A stretch of 64,000 bases of DNA from an uncultured Kangiella sp. (GTDB taxonomy: Bacteria > Pseudomonadota > Gammaproteobacteria > Enterobacterales > Kangiellaceae), in the NCBI GenBank assembly GCA_950096615.1, contig CATNCP010000006.1:1-64000 (forward strand), written 5' to 3'. Positions within the stretch are counted from its first letter, which is position 1, and the number at the start of each line of letters is the position of its first letter. Positions 36,032-45,758 of the stretch are shown here, in pieces. The notes below the pieces were generated by a model. It was not told where the DNA came from. It saw only the letters and a program-made list of their open reading frames with translations, and made no database searches. A program made the translations under genes and the position numbers.

Positions 36032-37525
36032 ATGCGCGATGAAATTTTAATTAATATCACCCCTCAAGAAACGCGAGCTTCTATTGTCGAAAATGGTGTA
36101 TTGCAGGAACTGCACATTGAACGCACCGAAAATAGAGGTATCGTCGGCAATATCTACAAAGGCGTTGTAAAACGCGTTATGCCAGGTATGCAGGCTGCAT
36201 TTGTCGATATCGGTCATGAAAAAGCCGCCTTCCTTCATCTCGCTGATATTGTGACGGACAAAGCAGAAGGCAGTAAGCAAGCTATTGAAGGTGCGCAACT
36301 TCTAGATAAGCAGCAGGCACAAGAAACTGATATTAAATCCGTATTGCATGAAGGTCAGAAAATTATTGTTCAGGTAATTAAAGATCCGATCAGCAGTAAA
36401 GGAGCTCGACTCACAACTCATATTACGATCCCATCTCGTTACTTAGTATTAATGCCTGACACTGAGCATGTGGGGGTTTCCCAGCGAATTGATGATCAAG
36501 ATGAGCGAGTGAGATTGCGCGAGCTGTTGGAAGAACACGAAGATCTTGATAATGGCTTTATCATTCGTACCGCCGCAGAAGGCGCCAGCGAAAAAGAGCT
36601 GGTCCGAGATGCGCTGTTTTTGGCGAAGCTTTGGAAAGGTGTGACCGAGAAGTCTAAGCAAGTAAAGGCGCCAGGATTAGTTCATGAAGACTTGAGTTTA
36701 GAGCTTCGAATTATGCGCGACATATTTGAAGATGATGTCGAGCGTGTTCGTATTGATGATAAGACAACTTTAGAACGTATTGTTAGATTTGTTCAGGAAT
36801 TTCTACCTGATATGGAAGGGCGGATTGAGCTGTATGAGAGCGAGCGTCCCATTTTTGATCTTTATAATGTTGAAGAAGAAATCAAGAAAGCTTTAGAGCG
36901 AAAAGTTCAGCTGAAGTCTGGTGGCTATTTAATTATTGATCAAACCGAAGCTATGACCACTGTTGACGTAAATACAGGAGCTTTTGTTGGGCATAAGAAT
37001 TTAGAGGAAACTATTTTCAGGACGAACCTCGAAGCTGCTACAGCACTGGCCCGACAATTGCGCTTAAGAAACCTCGGTGGAATTATCATTGTCGATTTCA
37101 TTGATATGAAAGAAGAGGAACATAAGCGACAAGTTCTACGGACTTTAGAAAAGCTGCTCGAAAAGGACCATGTCAAAACACAAATCACAGAAGTGTCATC
37201 GCTGGGTCTGGTTGAAATGACGCGTAAGCGTTCTCGTGAAAGTTTAGAGCGTTTACTGTGTGAGCCTTGTCAGCAGTGTAATGGACGCGGTTATGTGAAA
37301 ACAGCGGTAACTGTTTGTTATGAAATCTTCCGAGAGTTGAGTCGTGCGGCACGAACTTACGATGTACAAAAGTTTTTGGTGTTGGCGAGTCAGGAAGTCG
37401 TGGACTGTCTACTGGATGAAGAAGCGAGTAGTCTCGGTGATCTGGAAGTCGAAATTGATAAACCTATTAAACTGCAGGTAGAGAGCCTTTATTCTCCGGA
37501 GCAGTTTGATGTGGTCTTGATGTAA
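36032..37525 (+). CDS. rng: Ribonuclease G
   Basis: Single-strand endonuclease that matures the 16S rRNA 5' end and cleaves mRNAs. S1 domain (VKRVMPGMQAAFVDIGHEKAAFLHLADI), RNase H-like fold with metal-binding Asp residues (TTVDVNTGAFVG and IIIVDFIDMKEEEHK) and the zinc link CEPCQQCNGRG. It is 497 aa, without the long C-terminal scaffold of RNase E. Eleven bases precede yhdP. Confidence 0.97.
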   Translation: MRDEILINITPQETRASIVENGVLQELHIERTENRGIVGNIYKGVVKRVMPGMQAAFVDIGHEKAAFLHLADIVTDKAEGSKQAIEGAQLLDKQQAQETDIKSVLHEGQKIIVQVIKDPISSKGARLTTHITIPSRYLVLMPDTEHVGVSQRIDDQDERVRLRELLEEHEDLDNGFIIRTAAEGASEKELVRDALFLAKLWKGVTEKSKQVKAPGLVHEDLSLELRIMRDIFEDDVERVRIDDKTTLERIVRFVQEFLPDMEGRIELYESERPIFDLYNVEEEIKKALERKVQLKSGGYLIIDQTEAMTTVDVNTGAFVGHKNLEETIFRTNLEAATALARQLRLRNLGGIIIVDFIDMKEEEHKRQVLRTLEKLLEKDHVKTQITEVSSLGLVEMTRKRSRESLERLLCEPCQQCNGRGYVKTAVTVCYEIFRELSRAARTYDVQKFLVLASQEVVDCLLDEEASSLGDLEVEIDKPIKLQVESLYSPEQFDVVLM

Positions 37526-37536
37526 CTGGATTCTTA

Positions 37537-40500
37537 ATGGCCAAAACATTGACACGATTATTTAGGCGTTTTCTAACCTCAGTCTTATGGTTAGTGTCAA
37601 TCCTTGTCATTATTTTCGTTTTATTCTTGTCAGTCGTGAAACTGACCCTCCCTTATTGGACTGATAATAAAGAGCGCATGGTTGCGTTAGTTGAAGAACA
37701 AATTGGAGGCTCATTTGATTATGACACGTTGGAAGTTGATTGGTCTGAATTTAAACCGAGCATCTTTATTGATGGAGCCACATGGAGTAGCCACAGTAAA
37801 GCTCAATCCTACCACGCAGATAAAACTTACGTCGTTTTAAAGTTTTGGGAAAGTTTATTTAACGGTTATTTAATCACAGAAACCATTGAGGTCAATCAGG
37901 CAAACGCTGAAGTCTTGATGTCGGAACTGCCACAAGACGAAGATCCACTTTCAATAGATTTTAGTGTGTTGCTTAAACGTTATCCTGAAATCATCGATCA
38001 AGAATCTATAAAGTTTAATAATTTCACGCTTAACCTGCACAAAGACGATAAAGTTCGAACGGTACAATTTAACTCCATTGACTTCACCAAGCTTGGCAAG
38101 CAACGACAGCTAGTCATAGAGTCTCAAAGTTCTTTTGCATCAGAAGCAAGAATTATTATTGAATCGACAGGGCAGCCATTCGACAAAAATAACCCAATCA
38201 AAGTCTACGGACTGTTAAGAGACTTTGATGTTATCGATAGCACTGACTTTTTTGAGTTGCCACAAGGTATCCCAGTAGAGCTGGCTGATACTGAGTTCTG
38301 GCTGGAGTATGAAGGCGAAACACCTAAGTCTGGACGGCTGTTATTCTCAGCAGCAAGCACCAGCTCGCGGGTTGCAAAGCTTGATGCTGAAATTAATTAT
38401 CAGACAGATGGCAAGCTGTCGATATTTTCCAGTGACCAGTTCCATGTTGTTGAACGTAGCGGTGAAGGGCAGTTAAAAAATTACGACAGTTACTTCAAGT
38501 TAGTGAGACGCGAAACATCTGCCACCAATATTGACTGGCTTTTAGAGGCAGAAAACACCCCTATTGGTTATTTCATAACGTTAGCCAGCCCTTTTATGCC
38601 GCTGGACCTCAGCGAACCATTGAGAAAAATTCAGCCACAGGGCGAGTTAGTGACGCTAGATATAGAAGCGCAGCAGACGGATAAAGGAATAGTTCCAAAG
38701 TATGGTAATGCTGAATTAATTAATGTATCCAGCGTAGAAAGTGTGTTGTCACCAAAGCTTCAGCTGGATCGCATCACGATTCGAGACGAAGGAGAAGGCT
38801 GGAGAGTAAAAGCTAGTGCCTCAAATAACCAAATCGAGTGGCGCGAAGCTTTTATAGAGGCCATCCCTGTTGAGCGTCTGGTGGTTGATTCTTGGGTAAG
38901 TTTTGTTGACCGACCGCTGATTAAAATCAATCAATTCACTCTTAATAATGACGATGTCAACGTAGCTATCAATGGTGCATTGAGAGTTTTAGATGATGAT
39001 GTGAATATATCGATATACGGTGAATCAAGTGATATTAACATTGCTGAACTTGGAAAGTATTGGCCGAGAAATGAGATGGAGGAGGATGTCCTTGAGTTTC
39101 TCGACATGGCTTTGATCAGCGGTGACATTGAAATAGCAACACTAACGTGGCGTGGTAACTTTGACGATTTCCCTTATCAAAACAATGAAGGGCAATTTGA
39201 TATCCAGGCAAGCGTAGAAAATAGTACTTTTAAATTTGACTCGGATTGGCCAGTAGTAGAAGGCTTATCTGCAAAGGCGCACTTTTCCAACAACCAAATA
39301 TTTTTAACGGCAAGTGACGGGAGTATTTTGGGTAATGGCTTTGACAATGTCGAAGGGGTTATCGAGTCAGTATTCACCGAGGGGTCGGTACTTAAGTTAG
39401 AGCTCAACAACCAAGTCGCGTTTGAGCCGTATCAGTCTTTGTTTTTGAACTCTCCTTTACAAGAATGGTTAGGAGAGGAATTATTGGACCTAAGGTTTAG
39501 TGGGCAACTAAAGAATAATCTAAAGGTCACTGCGCCACTTAGCGAAGATAGTCCAGACACTACTTTGGAAGGAGTTATTACCTTCGCCGGTCAAGATATT
39601 GAGTTACAAAGCTATTCACTCGGACTTCAAGGTTTGCAAGGAGAGTTACGTTACACCGAAAAGGGTGCTATCTCAGAAAAGCTTGATGCGACTCTATGGC
39701 ACAGTCCTGTGGCTATTGATATTGCAGTTGATGAGTATACTGAAAATGATGATTTGGTAAATATCAATGCAAGCTCTAGCTTTGATGTCGCTAAAGCGGT
39801 TGCTTCTTTGGATATGCAGCTTCCCATTTACGTAGAAGGTAATAGTGCAGTCGATTTACATTACCGCCAAGATAGCGAAGGCGCTGAGTCAATGATAGTT
39901 CGAAGTGACTTAGAGGGGACTGAGCTTAATGGACCTTCCTGGTTGAGTAAAACAAAAGAAGAAAAAAGCCCCTTCTTAGCGACGTTATATCGCAGTAATA
40001 ATCGAATCCATGCCCGAACGATTTATAGGGATACGGTATCCTCTCAACTCAATTTTGGAGTGGGCAGTCCGGAAGATATTAATGGTGTAATTGCTATGGG
40101 GGACCTGGCCACTCATTCGATTAAGGTGCCTGAACAGGGTGTCGCAATTGAAGGGTTTTTTGGCGAAATCCATAGTGATGAATGGTTGAATAGTTTGCAG
40201 GTTAAGAAAGAGGGGGACTTCTACTGGCCTGAATGGATTGATCATATATCAATTCGAACCGCACTGTTTACTATTGCGGGGCAATCGTTGCATGACGTGG
40301 TATTTACCGACTCGTTGCTAGAAGACGAGAGTGTACGGTTTAACGTTGAGGCAAAAGAAGGCTTCGGAAATCTCACCTTGTATGCAGATGGTCGGAAGCA
40401 TGTCACGGTCGAAAAATTAGACATAGAGCTCGACTCATTTAGTAGACTGTCGACCTCAGAAGTGAGCATCAATAAAACATCATTAGATAACTGGCAACTT

Positions 40501-41424
40501 GAATGCCTAAGTTGCAAGATCAACGGCATTGATACCGGTAAGTTAACCCTAGTCTCCAATTTAGAGAAAGGAGTCGTGGTGGTTAAGGGTGACAGTCAAA
40601 TTGAAGGGCAGTTGTCTGCATATTTAGAAGGACGTTGGCAAAGGCAAGAAAGTTCGGTCAACATTGATTTCACCACACAAAATACGGGGCAATTATTAAA
40701 GCTCTGGGGCTTTGGTGATGGGATTGAGGGTACAGAAACCACCGGCGCCATCGAACTGTCTTGGAATGGGGGATTCCATGATATTAGCTTGAAAAACCTT
40801 AACGGAAGCATAAAGCTAGAAACTGGTGAAGGTGTGGTCAAAGAGTTAAGTGACCGTCAGGCGAGAGTATTCAGCTTATTCTCACTACAAAGTGTAAGAC
40901 GAAGACTGTCTTTAGACTTTAGTGACTTGTTTGAAGACGGATTCTTCTATGACAAAATGAATGGTGAGTTTACGATTAAAAATGGTGTGGTTCACAGCGA
41001 TAACGTCTTCATTGACGGCACTGCCGCAGATGTTAGAGTGAAGGGCTCGATCGATTTAGTTAACCAGACGGTTAATCAGAACGTCACCGTGGTGCCAAAG
41101 CTTGGTTCCAGCTTGCCAATATTAGCTGGCTGGGCGGTAGAACCAACCACTGGCCTCATCATGTTACTGGTCAATAAAATATTTGAACCTGTGATCGATG
41201 TGGTGGTGAGCATTGAATATAAAGTTAGCGGTGACTTAACTGACCCTCAAGTCGTTGAGGTTAGTAAGAAGTCTAAAGAAGTCGCTGTGCCAGAATCTGA
41301 GCAAGAGTCTGAACAAGAGTCCGAACAAGAATCTGAGCAACAGCCTGAGAGCGAGCAGCTTGAGCAGGATGCTGAAGAGCTTCAAGGTAATCAACCAGTT
41401 GATAATGCGGGAGGGGACAGTTAG
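37537..41424 (+). CDS. yhdP: YhdP-family AsmA-like envelope protein
   Basis: Very large protein (1295 aa) with one N-terminal membrane helix (about 14-34, LWLVSILVIIFVLFL) and a long periplasmic beta-rich body, a bridge-like groove thought to carry phospholipid to the outer membrane together with TamB and YdbH. The C-terminal AsmA-like part shows LNGSIKLETGEGVV, FSLFSLQSVRRRLSLDFSDLFEDGF and VKGSIDLVNQTVNQ. The tail after about 1235 is an acidic Ser-Glu-Gln repeat. It overlaps the next gene by one base. Confidence 0.93.
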   Translation: MAKTLTRLFRRFLTSVLWLVSILVIIFVLFLSVVKLTLPYWTDNKERMVALVEEQIGGSFDYDTLEVDWSEFKPSIFIDGATWSSHSKAQSYHADKTYVVLKFWESLFNGYLITETIEVNQANAEVLMSELPQDEDPLSIDFSVLLKRYPEIIDQESIKFNNFTLNLHKDDKVRTVQFNSIDFTKLGKQRQLVIESQSSFASEARIIIESTGQPFDKNNPIKVYGLLRDFDVIDSTDFFELPQGIPVELADTEFWLEYEGETPKSGRLLFSAASTSSRVAKLDAEINYQTDGKLSIFSSDQFHVVERSGEGQLKNYDSYFKLVRRETSATNIDWLLEAENTPIGYFITLASPFMPLDLSEPLRKIQPQGELVTLDIEAQQTDKGIVPKYGNAELINVSSVESVLSPKLQLDRITIRDEGEGWRVKASASNNQIEWREAFIEAIPVERLVVDSWVSFVDRPLIKINQFTLNNDDVNVAINGALRVLDDDVNISIYGESSDINIAELGKYWPRNEMEEDVLEFLDMALISGDIEIATLTWRGNFDDFPYQNNEGQFDIQASVENSTFKFDSDWPVVEGLSAKAHFSNNQIFLTASDGSILGNGFDNVEGVIESVFTEGSVLKLELNNQVAFEPYQSLFLNSPLQEWLGEELLDLRFSGQLKNNLKVTAPLSEDSPDTTLEGVITFAGQDIELQSYSLGLQGLQGELRYTEKGAISEKLDATLWHSPVAIDIAVDEYTENDDLVNINASSSFDVAKAVASLDMQLPIYVEGNSAVDLHYRQDSEGAESMIVRSDLEGTELNGPSWLSKTKEEKSPFLATLYRSNNRIHARTIYRDTVSSQLNFGVGSPEDINGVIAMGDLATHSIKVPEQGVAIEGFFGEIHSDEWLNSLQVKKEGDFYWPEWIDHISIRTALFTIAGQSLHDVVFTDSLLEDESVRFNVEAKEGFGNLTLYADGRKHVTVEKLDIELDSFSRLSTSEVSINKTSLDNWQLECLSCKINGIDTGKLTLVSNLEKGVVVVKGDSQIEGQLSAYLEGRWQRQESSVNIDFTTQNTGQLLKLWGFGDGIEGTETTGAIELSWNGGFHDISLKNLNGSIKLETGEGVVKELSDRQARVFSLFSLQSVRRRLSLDFSDLFEDGFFYDKMNGEFTIKNGVVHSDNVFIDGTAADVRVKGSIDLVNQTVNQNVTVVPKLGSSLPILAGWAVEPTTGLIMLLVNKIFEPVIDVVVSIEYKVSGDLTDPQVVEVSKKSKEVAVPESEQESEQESEQESEQQPESEQLEQDAEELQGNQPVDNAGGDS
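41296..41343 (+). repeat. 12-bp tandem repeat in the yhdP tail
   Basis: Four in-frame units coding SEQE, SEQE, SEQE, SEQQ. Units differ by third-position changes, so it is an older expansion, but copy number may vary among strains without frameshift. Confidence 0.8.
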
Positions 41425-42242
41425 TGAGCGGAAAGACTATTAATATTGGACTGATTCAAATGTCATCTTCCAGCGTGGTTGAGGATAATTTACAGCGAGC
41501 TGAAACATTAATACGAGCATCTGCCAATGACGGCGCTGAAATGGTTGTGTTGCCAGAAACTTTTGCGCTGATGGAAAAGTACAATGGTCAGAAACTTAGC
41601 TTTGTAGAGAAGCATGGAGAGGGGCCGATTCAAGACTGGATGCGACGCGTAGCGAAAGAGAATAAGGTGGCCGTGGTCGGCGGAACAATTGCCATTGAGT
41701 CAGGTATCGAAGAGCGACCTTTTGCACGCTGTTACGTCTATGATGCACAAGGCAAGTCGATGACACACTACGATAAGATTCACATGTTTGATGTGGCAGT
41801 TAAAGACGATGAGGTTTATTCTGAGTCTGACAACACACTTGCAGGCGGTGAGGTTGAAACTTTCGATATGAATGGAATCAACTTTGGTCTGTCGGTTTGT
41901 TACGATCTCAGGTTTCCTGAGCTCTATAGAATGTATCAGGAGTCAGCTGTGGATGTTATTCTTGCTCCGTCAGCTTTCACGTTGAAAACAGGTGAGGTTC
42001 ATTGGCAGCTTTTATTGCAGGCAAGAGCCGTTGAGAATTTATGTTTTGTTGTGGCTTCTAATCAAACTGGAGAGCACGACAATAAACGTAAAACCTATGG
42101 CCATAGTATGTTTGTTGGACCGTGGGGAGATGTACTCGGTGCTATGGGTAGTGAAGAAGGTTATATCAATCACAACTTGAACATCGAGCAAATAGATACA
42201 ATTAAAAAGCGCTTCCCTGTTCATACTCACAGGCGACTTTAA
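41424..42242 (+). CDS. Carbon-nitrogen hydrolase (Nit1/deaminated glutathione amidase-like)
   Basis: Nitrilase-superfamily amidase, 272 aa. The Glu-Lys-Cys triad is visible: E45 (VVLPETFAL), Lys in HYDKIHMFDV, and Cys in SVCYDLRFPELYR. The sequence fits the Nit1 branch, whose members repair deaminated glutathione; the exact substrate is inferred. The GTG start shares one base with the yhdP stop, after a GAGGGG SD. Confidence 0.85.
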   Translation: MSGKTINIGLIQMSSSSVVEDNLQRAETLIRASANDGAEMVVLPETFALMEKYNGQKLSFVEKHGEGPIQDWMRRVAKENKVAVVGGTIAIESGIEERPFARCYVYDAQGKSMTHYDKIHMFDVAVKDDEVYSESDNTLAGGEVETFDMNGINFGLSVCYDLRFPELYRMYQESAVDVILAPSAFTLKTGEVHWQLLLQARAVENLCFVVASNQTGEHDNKRKTYGHSMFVGPWGDVLGAMGSEEGYINHNLNIEQIDTIKKRFPVHTHRRL

Positions 42243-42291
42243 AAAAGCTGCTGTTATCAGCGCTTGTGACAATAATAGTTTAAGGTAAAGA

Positions 42292-43734
42292 ATGACAAGT
42301 ATTATAGATCGTGTCGAAAGTCATCTGTTTAAAGAATCGAACCTTTCGGTGGATGCTATCAAACAAGCTATCGAATCGATGGGGCGTTTTCAGCAAGACT
42401 ATGCGGATATATTCTTACAAGAAGTCGTGATGGAGTATTGGCAGCTTGAAGACGGTCTTGTAAAAGATGCTAGTTTTAACCTCAATAAAGGACTCGGTAT
42501 TAGGAGCATTGAGGGTGAGAAAACAGGGTTTTCATACGCTAATCAATTTGAATTAACGGCTTTAAATAATGCGCTAACCGCTGCTACCAGCATCAGCAGA
42601 GCCGGGCAATCTAAAGCGGTTAGTTTTAATCAGCCTTCGAGCTCAACCAGCTTATACACCGAGAAGAACACCTTAGCCGGGGTAGACCAAGCTCATAAAA
42701 TTGCTCTGCTTCGCCAGTTAGATGCCACCGCTAGACAGCTAGACGAAAAAGTTAAGCAAGTTATCGTAAGTTTATCTGCAGCTGATGAGCATATGTTGGT
42801 TGCTGCCATCGATGGCACTTTAGCTGCTGATATTAGACCGATGATTCGTCTCAACGTAACGGTGGTTGCCGAGAGTGCTGGTCGGCGTGAACGCGGTAGT
42901 GCCGGTATGGGGGGACGATACGACTGGCATCATCTAATCTCATTAGATTTAGAAAGTTTAGCAAAAAAAGCAGTAGACCAAGCCGTGGTCAACTTAGATG
43001 CGGTTGAGGCTCCAGCTGGCACCATGGAAGTCGTACTTGGCAATGGCTGGCCCGGTGTACTGTTACACGAAGCTGTAGGGCATGGATTAGAGGGCGACTT
43101 TAATCGCAAAGGGTCATCAGCCTACGCTGGACGAATTGGTGAGAAGGTAGCATCAGAATTATGCACGGTTGTTGATGATGGCACTTTGCAGGGGCAAAGA
43201 GGCTCATTGAATGTTGATGACGAGGGTACTCCAACGCAATCAAACGTTTTGATCGAAAATGGTGTTTTAAAGGGCTACATGCAAGACAAGCATAACGCTA
43301 GATTGATGGGGCAATCGCCGACCGGTAATGGACGACGAGAATCCTATGCACATCTACCTATGCCTCGAATGACCAATACTTTAATGTTAGGCGGAAGTTC
43401 TGAGCCTGCTGAAATCATTGCTAGCGTTAAGAGGGGTATTTATGCACCTAATTTTGCTGGCGGGCAGGTAGATATTACTTCTGGAAACTTTGTATTCAGT
43501 GCCAGCGAAGCTTACTTAATTGAAGATGGTAAATTAACCGCTCCTATTAAAGGGGCGACTTTGGCTGGTAATGGCCCTGAAGTGTTGAAATACGCCAGCA
43601 TGGTAGGGAACGATAGTCAGCTCGATCCGGGAATTGGTATTTGTGGCAAAGATGGTCAGAGTGTTCCGGTGTGTGTCGGTCAGCCGACGCTAAAGGTGGA
43701 TAAGCTGACCGTGGGTGGAACGCAGGCGGGATAG
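42292..43734 (+). CDS. tldD: Metalloprotease TldD
   Basis: Zinc protease half of the TldD/TldE heterodimer, which degrades unfolded peptides and matures peptides such as microcin B17. The HExxxH site is intact ([14 protein letters not shown]), and [16 protein letters not shown] and the C-terminal [17 protein letters not shown] are typical. 480 aa. AAGG precedes the ATG. The partner pmbA lies about 600 bases on, beyond darP, as in many relatives. Confidence 0.96.
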   Translation: MTSIIDRVESHLFKESNLSVDAIKQAIESMGRFQQDYADIFLQEVVMEYWQLEDGLVKDASFNLNKGLGIRSIEGEKTGFSYANQFELTALNNALTAATSISRAGQSKAVSFNQPSSSTSLYTEKNTLAGVDQAHKIALLRQLDATARQLDEKVKQVIVSLSAADEHMLVAAIDGTLAADIRPMIRLNVTVVAESAGRRERGSAGMGGRYDWHHLISLDLESLAKKAVDQAVVNLDAVEAPAGTMEVVLGNGWPGVLLHEAVGHGLEGDFNRKGSSAYAGRIGEKVASELCTVVDDGTLQGQRGSLNVDDEGTPTQSNVLIENGVLKGYMQDKHNARLMGQSPTGNGRRESYAHLPMPRMTNTLMLGGSSEPAEIIASVKRGIYAPNFAGGQVDITSGNFVFSASEAYLIEDGKLTAPIKGATLAGNGPEVLKYASMVGNDSQLDPGIGICGKDGQSVPVCVGQPTLKVDKLTVGGTQAG

Positions 43735-43741
43735 CGCTAAC

Positions 43742-44269
43742 TTAATGGTGTTCGTCGCTGAATTCAGCGTGATCTCTTAGGTAACGATAAAGCTCACGTT
43801 GATACTTTGGCGGTTTATCCAATTGTTGCTCTTTGCTTGCGTTTCGAACCAACTGTCGTAATTGCTGACGGTCAAGGTTGTTAGCGATTTTTAATAATTC
43901 AAAAGTCGCATCATCACCTTCGGAAAGTAAGCGATCGCGCCAGTGCTCACACAGCTTTTCGCGCTGAACCTCTAAGGTATGTTGCTGATTATCAAGCATG
44001 AGTCGCTGCTCGATGGCATCGACATCTTCGTTACGGAGAAGCTTGCCAATATATTTAATATGGCGCTTGAGCCCAGTGTGATGATTGATCTTTGCAACCT
44101 CATTGAGCGCATGTTTTAGAGTTGCAGAAATAGGCAAATCTTGCCATTGATGTTTTGGCAATTTGCTCAGGCGCTGACCAAGAGCTGTTAGCTCTAGGAG
44201 TTCTTTTTTGACTTGTGACTTGGACTTTTCTTGGCCCATGTCATCGTACTCGTCAAAGTGCTCAGTCAT
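43742..44269 (-). CDS. darP: Ribosome-associated protein DarP (YjgA)
   Basis: Late 50S assembly factor, 175 aa, almost all helical. KSQVKKELLELTALGQRL at the N-terminus and RQQLRQLVRNASKEQ near the C-terminus match the DUF615 family. It is convergent with tldD (7 bases) and divergent from pmbA. Confidence 0.92.
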   Translation of the reverse strand: MTEHFDEYDDMGQEKSKSQVKKELLELTALGQRLSKLPKHQWQDLPISATLKHALNEVAKINHHTGLKRHIKYIGKLLRNEDVDAIEQRLMLDNQQHTLEVQREKLCEHWRDRLLSEGDDATFELLKIANNLDRQQLRQLVRNASKEQQLDKPPKYQRELYRYLRDHAEFSDEHH

Positions 44270-44360
44270 ACAATCAGTTAGTTACTTGGCTTTGGTTTAT
44301 GATAACGTTTTCCAGAGATGAGTGGTAGCGAGTAAACAGTAAATTAATTATTGATGTAAG

Positions 44361-45740
44361 GTGAAACGATTGACTCAACGTGACAATGAACAGTTAACTC
44401 TGGTGCAAATTGCTGAACAACAAAAGCAAACGGCACAAACAATGCAGCATATTGCAGAAACTTTGATTGACCGAGCGAAGGGTGCCGGTGCTGATGATAT
44501 TGAAGTTTGGAGTTATAACACGATTGGTAATAGCGTCGAAGTTCGTAATAACGACCTGGAGACATTAGAGTTTAATCAAGACAGCCACCTAGGAATTAAT
44601 GTCTACTTTGAGCAAAGAAAAGGCACTGTTTCGATTAATGATTTAACCGAATCCGCCGCCTTGCAAGGCCTTGAGGCCGCTTGCAATATCGCTAAGTTTA
44701 CTGAGCCTGACCCGTATGCGGGATTGGTTGAGGCCAACCGCATGGCTTCTGAGTTTAAAGATTTATCGTTGGATCATCCTTTTGCCTTAACCATCGACGA
44801 TATGGTTGCTGCAGCCAAAGAGGCAGAAGCTTCCGCATTGAATAGCCAACATATCAAGCAATCTGAAGGAGCTAATTTTTATAGCCACCGTTCGGTTTCT
44901 TGTTATGCCAATAGTCATGACTTCTGTGGTTTCAATCAAACGACGCGTTACAGCCTTTCCAACGTATTGATTGGACAAACTGAAAAGGGCATGATTCGAG
45001 ACGGTTACTATACGTTAGGTAGGGAGTACGGTGATTTATTAGCACCTGAAGCTGTGGGAACACAGGCTGCAGATAGAATCCAGGCTAAGCTTAAATTAGG
45101 TAAGTGTAGCTCTGGGAAGTTTCCTGTGGTGTTTAACCCCGAAGTGGCGCGAGGATTATGGTCGCACTTATTAGGTGCTTTAAAAGGTGGTGCCCTGTAT
45201 CAGCGCTCATCTTTTATGCTTGATAAATTAGGACATAGTATTCTGCCGAAAGATATCACCATTATGGAAGATCCTTTTATATTAAAAGGGCTTGGTAGCT
45301 CAAACTATGACAGTGACGGTGTTGCTACTGCTAAAAGGACTATTGTCGATCAAGGTAAGTTGGATGGGTACTTTTTGAGTGGCTATTCAGCCAGACGTTT
45401 AGGGATGGAAACGACGGGCAATGCAGGAGGCATACACAATATCCTTATTGAGTCACCACAACAATCTTTAGACGCGATGCTTAAGCAGCTTGGTACCGGA
45501 TTGCTGGTTACAGAGGTTATGGGACAAGGCGTTAATATCGTAACGGGTAATTACTCTCGGGGCGCCAGTGGCTTTTGGTTTGAGAATGGCCAAATTCAAC
45601 ACTATGTTCAAGAGATCACTATTGCTGGAAACTTAGAGGATATGTTTCAGTCTATCATCGCGGTAGGTAGCGATGTGGATGGTCGTTCCAGTATTTTAAC
45701 AGGCTCAGTAGCTATTGATGGCATGACAATTGCCGCATAA
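44361..45740 (+). CDS. pmbA: Metalloprotease-like subunit TldE/PmbA
   Basis: Partner of TldD. It lacks the HExxxH zinc motif, as expected for TldE. Characteristic parts are EVRNNDLETLEFNQDSHLGINVYF, FNPEVARGLWSHLLGAL and NIVTGNYSRGASGFWFENG. GTG 44361 is the track start (459 aa); TTG 44370, seven bases behind AAGGTG, is a reasonable alternative. It is convergent with mgtE. Confidence 0.95.
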   Translation: MKRLTQRDNEQLTLVQIAEQQKQTAQTMQHIAETLIDRAKGAGADDIEVWSYNTIGNSVEVRNNDLETLEFNQDSHLGINVYFEQRKGTVSINDLTESAALQGLEAACNIAKFTEPDPYAGLVEANRMASEFKDLSLDHPFALTIDDMVAAAKEAEASALNSQHIKQSEGANFYSHRSVSCYANSHDFCGFNQTTRYSLSNVLIGQTEKGMIRDGYYTLGREYGDLLAPEAVGTQAADRIQAKLKLGKCSSGKFPVVFNPEVARGLWSHLLGALKGGALYQRSSFMLDKLGHSILPKDITIMEDPFILKGLGSSNYDSDGVATAKRTIVDQGKLDGYFLSGYSARRLGMETTGNAGGIHNILIESPQQSLDAMLKQLGTGLLVTEVMGQGVNIVTGNYSRGASGFWFENGQIQHYVQEITIAGNLEDMFQSIIAVGSDVDGRSSILTGSVAIDGMTIAA

Positions 45741-45758
45741 ATTCGCGGGCTGTGCAAG

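Noticed and set aside
41292-41345. CRISPR-like short repeats
   Set aside because: Units are contiguous 12-mers in frame inside yhdP with no spacers; a coding repeat.
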